A DNA stretch of 39,564 nucleotides from assembly GCA_903873915.1 (NCBI GenBank), contig CAIQQH010000076.1, forward strand, positions 1 to 39,564. The letters run 5' to 3'. Both the position numbers and the translations under genes were made by a program. The notes under the pieces were generated by a model. It was given only the letters and a program-made list of their open reading frames with translations. It did not search any database and was not told the origin of the DNA. This document shows positions 33,724 through 39,564 of the stretch, one piece after another. Origin of the DNA: an uncultured Flavobacteriia bacterium (GTDB lineage Bacteria; Bacteroidota; Bacteroidia; Flavobacteriales_D; Crocinitomicaceae). Positions within the stretch are counted from its first letter, which is position 1. Each line of letters opens with the position of its first letter.

Positions 33724-34577
33724 GAAAAGATCTCGCTGAAACGCATCGTTTCTTTCAACCGAATGCCTTTTTCAGTGCGCTCTAAGGTGCAACATTCATT
33801 GACACTGTCGTGCTCTAGGAATAAGATATACTCGTTGTCGCAAGCGGTATTTAAGAATTTTGCTTTTTCATCTAAAGTGATCAAAGGTCGCGTATCGTAG
33901 CCCATCACAAATGGCAATGGAATGTGTCCAACGCTAGGTAAAAGATCCGCCATGAAAACGATCGTTTTTCCTTGATACCGGATGTGCGGAATCATCATGC
34001 TTTCAGTATGACCGTCAACGAACAAGACATCCATGTCTGAAAATGCATTGGAAGTATAGTTTCCATTACGCTCAATAAATTTCAGTTGCCCACTATCGTG
34101 AATGGGTTGAATGTTCTCCGTCAGGAACGATGCTTTTTCGCGTGCGTTTGGCTCTGTTGCCCATTCCCAATGATTTTCCGTACTCCAAAACTGCGCGTTT
34201 TTGAAAACAGGTTCAAATCCTGTGTGGTCCTTGTTCCATTGAATGGCGCCTCCACAATGGTCAAAGTGCAAATGCGTCAAGAATACATCAGTAACATCAT
34301 CTTGACCAAAACCTAGCGCATTCAGGTTTCCTTCTAAACTATCCGTTCCGTGCAAATAATAGTGCGAAAAAAACTTTTCCGTTTGCTTGTCGCCAATTCC
34401 CGCATCAATGAGCATCAAACGATTTCCATCCTCAATCAAGAGACAGCGCATGGACCAATTGCACATGTTGTTTTCATCTGCAGGATTGGTTTTTGACCAC
34501 ATGGTTTTTGGAACGACACCAAACATGGCGCCTCCATCGAGTTTAAAATCTCCTGTGTTGAGTGGGTAAATTTTCAT
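33720..34577 (-). CDS. MBL-fold metallo-hydrolase
   Basis: This is 285 aa from the ATG at 34577 (MKIYPLNTGDFKLDGG). The upstream frame to 34646 would run through the EamA stop and has no homology-like sequence. It carries the metallo-beta-lactamase-fold metal motif THLHFDHCGG at about 100-109, then FVDGHTESMMIPHI (third His), an Asp in FMADLLPSVGHIPL, and a C-terminal His in LEHDS. It binds two metals and hydrolyses an ester, lactone or similar bond. The layout resembles lactonase-like MBL proteins, but the substrate cannot be assigned. No signal peptide is seen. It is the last gene of a ribD-EamA-MBL run, 10 nt after EamA. Confidence 0.85.
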   Translation of the reverse strand: MKIYPLNTGDFKLDGGAMFGVVPKTMWSKTNPADENNMCNWSMRCLLIEDGNRLMLIDAGIGDKQTEKFFSHYYLHGTDSLEGNLNALGFGQDDVTDVFLTHLHFDHCGGAIQWNKDHTGFEPVFKNAQFWSTENHWEWATEPNAREKASFLTENIQPIHDSGQLKFIERNGNYTSNAFSDMDVLFVDGHTESMMIPHIRYQGKTIVFMADLLPSVGHIPLPFVMGYDTRPLITLDEKAKFLNTACDNEYILFLEHDSVNECCTLERTEKGIRLKETMRFSEIFS

Positions 34578-34587
34578 AAGATCGAGA

Positions 34588-35463
34588 TTAGGATTGACTG
34601 GCGAAATAAAGTACAACAATGGCCGCGATTGCTGCTGCGAGCCCAATTATTTTTTTAACGGTGACATGTTCTTTGAAGGCAATAAAACCGATGACCGATG
34701 ACACCAAGACGATGGACACATTGATGACGGCCAAAACGGTTGAATCATTCCATCCTGTGGAACGGTATGATTCCATCAAGAGGTAAATCGAAAAGTAATT
34801 TGGTATCCCCAGAGCGACACCTGCAACAACATTTTTTAGCGTTAGCGATGCTTGTTTTCTAAGCACCTGTGTCATGAGAATGGCAAAGCCAATGAGTCCC
34901 GCGCCGCCAAAACCAAAAGCCGAATAGAGGGAAGGGGTGAGGTGCTCGAGGTGATGCTTTTGGACATAATTCAGTAAGAAATCGAGAATCCCACTACCGA
35001 TAAACAAGGTCGCTAGCATCCACACTTGATTTTTCGCTGTTCCCGATTCTGATTTTCCCGTGTAGGAAACGAGGAAAACTCCTATAAATGCGAGTGCGAT
35101 TCCAGTAAGCTTTAACCATCCGACGGGCTCATTATACAGCACAATCATTAAAATCAAAGAAATGGCCATGCTCATTTTTACGGCGATGGAAGTCATGGCA
35201 ACACCATTCTTTTGGGAGCTGACGCCCATCAAGATGAAAAGGGAGATGAACAAAGCGGCGGCGAGTAACACGAAGATTGGCCAATTGCCAGATTCTAGGG
35301 CCTGTGGATTCCAATCGTGACCGAAGAACAGGATCCCACACAAAAAAGCAGTGAAGTAATTGAATACAATGGCTTGAAAAGTATCTACGCCAAAGCGAGG
35401 AAACAATTTAAACAGCACAAAGATGATGCTGGAGCAAAGGATCGAGAGAATTAAAGGGGCCAT
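34588..35463 (-). CDS. EamA/DMT family transporter
   Basis: This 291-aa inner-membrane protein has about ten hydrophobic helices in two EamA halves. These include ILSILCSSIIFVLFKLFPRF at the N-terminus, the mid-protein LTGIALAFIGVFLVSYTGKS, and near the C-terminus VIGFIAFKEHVTVKKIIGLA. EamA proteins are drug/metabolite-type permeases; the substrate is unknown. The start overlaps the end of ribD by 13 bp, so the genes are coupled. Linkage to ribD might hint at a riboflavin-related or precursor compound, but that is speculation. Confidence 0.85.
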   Translation of the reverse strand: MAPLILSILCSSIIFVLFKLFPRFGVDTFQAIVFNYFTAFLCGILFFGHDWNPQALESGNWPIFVLLAAALFISLFILMGVSSQKNGVAMTSIAVKMSMAISLILMIVLYNEPVGWLKLTGIALAFIGVFLVSYTGKSESGTAKNQVWMLATLFIGSGILDFLLNYVQKHHLEHLTPSLYSAFGFGGAGLIGFAILMTQVLRKQASLTLKNVVAGVALGIPNYFSIYLLMESYRSTGWNDSTVLAVINVSIVLVSSVIGFIAFKEHVTVKKIIGLAAAIAAIVVLYFASQS

Positions 35464-36494
35464 CTGCGAAAATAATGGTGGACAGTATCCGTCGAAAAGG
35501 AATAACTGCGCGATGGCACTTTTCCAATGGCGGGTGCTTTAACTCCCTCGCCAAATGTGGTATTTCCAACGATCACGCGGGCTTCATCCCAGTGGTTGTC
35601 GATGATGAAATACTGTAAGGTGCGACTTCCTCCTTCTACGAAAACGGAAAGGATGTTTCGTTTGTACAACTCGTCCAAGATATGCTTGGTATTCGTTTCA
35701 GGAATCCGAATCCATTCAATGTTTCCGCGCACTTCATTTTTGATGCGATTGAAAACTATCGTTGGCGCATCCTCAGAAAAGATATTGAGTTCATCACCAC
35801 TTTGAAGCTGGCTATCAATGACAATGCGGGTAGGATTTGATCCGCTGAATTCGCGCACCGTCAACATGGGATTGTCATTCTGAATGGTTCGCCGTCCAAC
35901 AAGGATACTTTGCTCTTGCGATCGCCACTTGTGCACCAAGGATTTTGTCTCGGGGGAGGTAATCCAGTTGATGCCAACTTCTTCATCGTGACGAATGCGG
36001 TCGAGGAATCCATCCTTGGTCTGCGCCCATTTCAAAATCACATAAGGTCGTTGACGTTCGTGAAAGGTGATAAAGCGGCGGTTCAATTCGCGGCATTCCG
36101 ACTGCAAGACACCTAGAGTTACCTCGATACCTGCCTTTTTAAGCAGTTCAATACCCTTACCACTGACCTTGCTGTGCGGATCAGGACAGCCAATCACCAC
36201 GCGCTTGAGTTTCTTTTCTACCAGTAAATTCGCACAAGGCGGTGTTTTTCCATGGTGTGCGCAGGGCTCTAAATTCACATAAATCGTGCACTCAGATAAA
36301 ATCGATTGGTCCTTAACATCCGCGATGGCATTAACCTCAGCATGGGCCTCACCGAAACGACGGTGATAGCCTTCACCTACAATTTTTCCTTCGTGCACAA
36401 GCACAGCGCCAACCATGGGATTGGGAGAAACAAAGCCTTGTCCCATGCGGGCAAGATCGATGCAGCGTTGCATGTATGTTTCATCGGAAAGCAT
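35451..36494 (-). CDS. ribD: Bifunctional riboflavin deaminase/reductase
   Basis: This is 347 aa from the ATG at 36494 (MLSDETYMQRCIDLA); the longer frame to 36545 adds 17 unrelated residues. The N-terminal deaminase domain has the zinc site HAE (51-53) with PCAHHGKTPPC (Cys78, Cys87). The C-terminal reductase domain has KWAQTKDGFLDR, WRSQEQSILVGRRTIQNDNP, TRIVIDSQL and the typical VFVEGGSRTLQYFI. It catalyses two consecutive steps of riboflavin synthesis in the cytoplasm. The gene overlaps EamA by 13 bp at its end. The start faces the divergent MFS gene across 76 bp. No FMN riboswitch is seen. Confidence 0.95.
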   Translation of the reverse strand: MLSDETYMQRCIDLARMGQGFVSPNPMVGAVLVHEGKIVGEGYHRRFGEAHAEVNAIADVKDQSILSECTIYVNLEPCAHHGKTPPCANLLVEKKLKRVVIGCPDPHSKVSGKGIELLKKAGIEVTLGVLQSECRELNRRFITFHERQRPYVILKWAQTKDGFLDRIRHDEEVGINWITSPETKSLVHKWRSQEQSILVGRRTIQNDNPMLTVREFSGSNPTRIVIDSQLQSGDELNIFSEDAPTIVFNRIKNEVRGNIEWIRIPETNTKHILDELYKRNILSVFVEGGSRTLQYFIIDNHWDEARVIVGNTTFGEGVKAPAIGKVPSRSYSFSTDTVHHYFRRWPL

Positions 36495-36570
36495 GGCACG
36501 AAGATACAAAGTGCAGCGGACATTTGGAGGGATGGTGCTTGGCATTCAAGAATATTCTATTTTCGTAGCC
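36495..36570. promoter_or_regulatory. Divergent promoter region ribD / MFS
   Basis: In this 76-bp gap both start codons are preceded by a TAnnTTCG box, one mismatch from TAnnTTTG. TATCTTCG on the minus strand (36499-36506) lies 4 nt before the ribD ATG. TATTTTCG on the plus strand (36558-36565) lies 5 nt before the MFS ATG, with a TTG 16 nt further upstream. Such short distances would give leaderless mRNAs. Confidence 0.35.
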
Positions 36571-37866
36571 ATGATACCTGCAGAAAATAAAAAGAACCGC
36601 CAGATTGCATTATTGATCATCGTTGCTGCGCTCGGCTATTTTGTTGACATCTATGATTTAGTCCTATTCGGTGTGGTGAAGGCGGAGAGTTTGGATCAAA
36701 TCATGACCAATGCCAGTCCAGATGCCAAAGCAGCGATGGGGAAATTTCTCTTCAACATGCAGATGCTCGGTATGCTCATCGGGGGATTGCTTTGGGGAAT
36801 TCTCGGAGATAAAAAAGGCCGATTGAAAGTGCTTTTCGGGTCCATTTTGTTGTATTCTGTGGCCAATATTGCCAACGCTTTTGTTACAGACACAAATACG
36901 TATACATTCGTACGCATCATCGCAGGAATTGGCTTGGCGGGCGAACTCGGCGCCGGAATTACCTTAGTCTCTGAAATGATGTCCAAAGAAAAACGGGGTT
37001 ACGGCACCATGATTATAGTGACCTTTGGAGCATTGGGTGCAGTGGTAGCTTCTTTGGTGGGAATGAATGGCGATGCGATTGGACATTTTATCAAAGGCTT
37101 AACAGGTCTTCAGCTCGCGAATTGGCAAGTAGCTTATGTACTTGGTGGAACCATGGGATTGGTTCTTTTACTGATGCGTGTTGGTACCATCGAATCTGCT
37201 TTTTTCAAAGAGATCAAGCAGGAAGGAGCAGTGAAAAAAGGCGATTTGCGTCTCATCTTCGGGGACAAATCCAACCGAATCAAATACTTGCATTGCATCT
37301 TGATTGGGATCCCCATATGGTACGTTATAGGTTTGCTCATCATGAACTCCAAAGATCACTTCGGACCTTGGTTGGGTGTAGAAAATGTTGAAAATGGACT
37401 CGCCGTAATGTATGCCTACATCGGACTTTCCTTTGGAGACTTGTTGTCTGGATTGCTAAGTCAGATTCTGAAAAGTCGTAAAAAGGTGGTGTATCTCTAT
37501 TTGTTTTTCACATTCACCACGACTCTTATCTTCTTATTTGTGCTCAAGGACATCACTGCAAACATGTATTACCTCATGTGTTTTCTTTTGGGAACAGGAA
37601 CAGGTTATTGGGCCATCTTCGTGACTATCGCTGCAGAACAGTTTGGAACGAATATCCGTTCAACCGCGGCCAATACCATTCCCAACTTCGTGCGTGGTTC
37701 GGTGAACATTGTCGTCTTGCTTTTTGGCTTGTTGTTGTCTTTTCACCTCTCCGACGGACTTGCAGCACTGCTGGTTGGATTGCTGTTTATTGCATTGGCA
37801 TTTTACAGTATTTCGAGGTTGACAGAAACTTTTGGGAAGGACCTTGATTATTTGGAAGGGAAATAG
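36571..37866 (+). CDS. Major facilitator superfamily transporter
   Basis: This is 431 aa from the ATG at 36571 (MIPAENKKNRQIALLIIVAA). The longer frame back to 36415 runs antisense through ribD and is rejected. About 12 hydrophobic helices are visible, with the MFS loop motif after TM2, GGLLWGILGDKKGRLKVL, and GIGLAGELGAGITLVSEMM in the region resembling sugar/metabolite:H+ symporters of the MHS type. The first helix carries acidic residues (FVDIYDLVLFGVV) that could couple protons. It is in the inner membrane and its substrate is unknown. It stands alone and is followed by repeat element 2. Confidence 0.9.
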   Translation: MIPAENKKNRQIALLIIVAALGYFVDIYDLVLFGVVKAESLDQIMTNASPDAKAAMGKFLFNMQMLGMLIGGLLWGILGDKKGRLKVLFGSILLYSVANIANAFVTDTNTYTFVRIIAGIGLAGELGAGITLVSEMMSKEKRGYGTMIIVTFGALGAVVASLVGMNGDAIGHFIKGLTGLQLANWQVAYVLGGTMGLVLLLMRVGTIESAFFKEIKQEGAVKKGDLRLIFGDKSNRIKYLHCILIGIPIWYVIGLLIMNSKDHFGPWLGVENVENGLAVMYAYIGLSFGDLLSGLLSQILKSRKKVVYLYLFFTFTTTLIFLFVLKDITANMYYLMCFLLGTGTGYWAIFVTIAAEQFGTNIRSTAANTIPNFVRGSVNIVVLLFGLLLSFHLSDGLAALLVGLLFIALAFYSISRLTETFGKDLDYLEGK

Positions 37867-37970
37867 AATTAGTTACTAATTACTAATTACGAGTTACGAA
37901 TTCGGTGGCTCCGCCGAAGCGGACACGTGAGGTGCGCAGCATTATCGAAGCCACGAATTACGAATTAACT
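37867..37970. repeat. Heptanucleotide-repeat and hairpin intergenic element 2
   Basis: Directly after the MFS stop come heptads (AATTAGT, TACTAAT twice, TACGAGT, TACGAAT) at 37867-37901. A block bounded by GTGGCT/AGCCAC follows at 37905-37954 with core CCGAAGCGGACA at 37914-37925, then GAATTACGAATTAA. It is the same architecture as the element at 10152-10398, with one mismatch in the 12-bp core and a longer hairpin interior. Confidence 0.75.
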
Positions 37971-38194
37971 TTGATGCGTTCACCTTTCGTCATTTTAATC
38001 TGTAAATGAGGTGCTTTGTCTTTCTGTGATCATGATATCATGGTGAAAAGGTGCATCGATGTGTTTTTGTAGTTTCTAAACGGATCGATTGCCTTACAGG
38101 TTAAAGTTTACCAAGGAAAAATGTGAATGTAAAGCACTCGAGATAATTTATATTGTGGGTTAGGTTTAGAACAAATTCGAATCAATATAAATTT
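37971..38194. other. Intergenic spacer between repeat element 2 and the TIR gene
   Basis: No gene was found. It holds the perfect 12-bp palindrome CATGATATCATG at 38031-38042. Base composition becomes increasingly AT-rich toward the TIR gene. No T-tract terminator is obvious. Confidence 0.45.
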
Positions 38195-39130
38195 TTAATA
38201 TTCAATAGCAATAGTAGTATCTGCCGCACTCCCTGTAGCCTCGAGATTATTGGTTGATAGTCCACATTCAGATAAAATTTTTGCAATTTTCGCAAATTCT
38301 GTTGTATCAGTCATTGAATTCAAATTCAATGTTGAATAATTAGGAAATAAAGGCATTATTTTTTCGAGCGCGCAATCACAAATTATTGTAGGTGAAATTT
38401 CTTTTATTTCATCACAAAAAACGTTTTTATCCTCAATAGTCCATCCTGTTTTAGGATCCTCTATTTTCTCATTATTTCTAAACACACCATCCCAATTGAT
38501 ATTAGGGATTATGATTAAACTCAAAAGTAAAACTATTATAGAACCAATTAAAACTTTGTTTTTAAATATATTTAAGTTTAAAATGGGTGTTACATTACTA
38601 TTTGGCTCAACTCTTTTTTCATCCTTCAGTGAGGTTGTTTGAACGACATTTTTTTGTTCACTTGTGATTTTGTGATTTGTCGAAGGTTTTATTTCATTTG
38701 TAGGATCTAATTTCTTTAAATCTATTCCTAGAGACCGCCCACAATTTTGATATAATAAATCAAAATAATCTTCAGCGTTACCATTGACGGCATCCAACCA
38801 GTGCACAGAACTAAGAAACAACTCCAATGTAGCACTTGGAATAATGTCCTCTACCTTAAGCGGAATGATTATGGATTTATAATTAAAAGCACGTTCAACC
38901 TCATTTTTTACAAAAAGAGAATTATTAGCGTTTTCACTGAAAACAACAACCATCACCTTACAAGATCGAATACCATTAATAATGGATTCAGCATATTCCA
39001 TTCCGCCCTGTACATCTCTTGGGGCAATCCAGCAGCGAATACCTCTTTCTTCTAGGTAATGACAAATTGCATAAGCTAATTTACTGTCAGTACTGGAATG
39101 GCTGATAAAAACGTCGTGATTTGTTTCCAT
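38195..39130 (-). CDS. TIR-domain protein with single transmembrane segment
   Basis: This 311-aa protein has an N-terminal TIR domain at about 5-135, with HDVFISHSSTDSKLAYAICH, CWIAPRDVQGGMEYAESI and the alpha-C-type motif FSENANNSLFVKNEVERAF. In the last motif Glu77 sits where bacterial TIR NADases carry their catalytic Glu. A polar linker (about 140-190) leads to one TM helix at about 192-210 (KVLIGSIIVLLLSLIIIPNI). A C-terminal domain follows with a Cys cluster (CDEIK, IICDCALEK, SECG). Bacterial TIR proteins often deplete NAD+ or make cADPR-type signals in antiphage defence; activity here is inferred. The start is 3 nt after the stop of the upstream two-TM gene. The region is very AT-rich. 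Confidence 0.85.
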   Translation of the reverse strand: METNHDVFISHSSTDSKLAYAICHYLEERGIRCWIAPRDVQGGMEYAESIINGIRSCKVMVVVFSENANNSLFVKNEVERAFNYKSIIIPLKVEDIIPSATLELFLSSVHWLDAVNGNAEDYFDLLYQNCGRSLGIDLKKLDPTNEIKPSTNHKITSEQKNVVQTTSLKDEKRVEPNSNVTPILNLNIFKNKVLIGSIIVLLLSLIIIPNINWDGVFRNNEKIEDPKTGWTIEDKNVFCDEIKEISPTIICDCALEKIMPLFPNYSTLNLNSMTDTTEFAKIAKILSECGLSTNNLEATGSAADTTIAIEY

Positions 39131-39133
39131 TAA

Positions 39134-39564
39134 TTAAATTTTTACTTCTAAATTTTTATTTTTTTCATCCTCAACCCATTTTGAAATTTCGAAAGTAAAA
39201 GATGAAACAAGTTTTTTTTCAATGTAACTTAATGCTTCAATTTGTGTGCACTCTTTTATTTCACTCTGTAACATTATGTACAAATTTACTGTTTCTATGG
39301 AGATTTGTTTGTTTTTACTCCATTCATTGAAATGTATTACACCTTCAATTGAAGCATAAATAGGCGGAATGGCCATACATAGGATACCGAATAAAACATT
39401 TAAAAACTCAGATTCTCTCGTATTTAGATAAAAACAAATACCATAATAGATAATCATGCTGAATAAATTTGAAAGTAAAATCAGTCTGAGTAAAAATAAA
39501 ATTTTTGAATATTGCGATAGTTTTCTTGTAAATGGATTTATCCTTTTCTCTTTTTGATAATTAA
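39134..39564 (-). CDS. Two-TM membrane protein, 5'-truncated by window edge
   Basis: The frame stays open from the stop at 39134 to the window end, giving 142 visible residues; an internal ATG at 39457 would cut through the first hydrophobic helix, so the gene almost certainly begins outside. It shows a basic start (QKEKRINPFTRKLSQYSK), TM1 ILFLLRLILLSNLFSMIIYY, TM2 FLNVLFGILCMAIPPIYASI, then a soluble helical tail ending FEISKWVEDEKNKNLEVKI. The two-TM hairpin plus helical tail resembles SLATT-type 2TM effectors of bacterial conflict systems, but I cannot confirm this. It is coupled to the TIR gene, 3 nt apart. Confidence 0.6.
   Translation of the reverse strand, partial: NYQKEKRINPFTRKLSQYSKILFLLRLILLSNLFSMIIYYGICFYLNTRESEFLNVLFGILCMAIPPIYASIEGVIHFNEWSKNKQISIETVNLYIMLQSEIKECTQIEALSYIEKKLVSSFTFEISKWVEDEKNKNLEVKI

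Noticed and set aside
36415-36570. N-terminal extension of the MFS gene
   Set aside because: The extra 52 residues run antisense through the conserved ribD deaminase N-terminus; a normal transporter N-terminus begins at 36571.
38031-38042. Perfect palindrome CATGATATCATG
   Set aside because: A single 12-bp palindrome in AT-rich spacer with no second copy or positional logic; a possible operator, but unsupported.

Overview
The window looks like chromosome from a member of the Bacteroidota, most likely order Flavobacteriales (a Fluviicola/Crocinitomicaceae-like organism is my guess). The grounds are two giant proteins with gliding-motility-type (type B) C-terminal sorting domains, a type A T9SS sorting domain, a PorP/SprF-like protein, OmpA/PD40, a TonB receptor paired with DUF4249, a split transketolase, and TAnnTTTG-like promoter boxes. 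No tRNA, rRNA, CRISPR array or intact transposase gene was seen.

Layout. 1-678: 3' part of hldD (LPS heptose epimerase). 672-4643 (minus): operon of TonB receptor, DUF4249 lipoprotein and DUF2064-type transferase. 4817-9183 (plus): pheT-bioD-bioA, followed by a lipoprotein msrB and an unknown small gene. 10152-10398: intergenic block of heptanucleotide repeats. 10399-20106 (minus): surface-adhesin locus containing a small secreted protein, a 2341-aa HYR-repeat adhesin, a PorP/SprF-like protein and an OmpA/PD40 protein. 20441-24828: a block holding a VanW protein, a coupled secreted protein and two tandem SprB-repeat proteins, bounded by two direct copies of a ~340-bp intergenic repeat. 24846-29222 (minus): operon of transketolase N half, secreted vWA protein, transketolase C half and a class III aminotransferase. 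29361-32638 (plus): a second small secreted protein plus large type B protein pair, ended by a strong terminator. 32725-33723: GAPDH. 33720-36494 (minus): ribD, EamA transporter and MBL hydrolase. 36571-37866 (plus): MFS transporter. 37867-37970: a second heptad-repeat element. 38195-39564 (minus): a conspicuously AT-rich pair, a TIR-TM protein and a truncated two-TM membrane protein, resembling an acquired defence module.

How it fits together. Two loci serve the cell surface through the type IX system: the giant adhesin is exported by T9SS and probably needs its neighbouring PorP/SprF-like protein, while the OmpA/PD40 protein may anchor it to peptidoglycan. Housekeeping genes (pheT, biotin synthesis, riboflavin synthesis, GAPDH, transketolase) lie between these accessory loci. 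The accessory segments coincide with dispersed hairpin-rich repeats. The best candidates for something undescribed are the TIR plus 2TM module at the right edge, the secreted vWA gene inside the split transketolase operon, and the small secreted proteins placed just before each giant type B protein.
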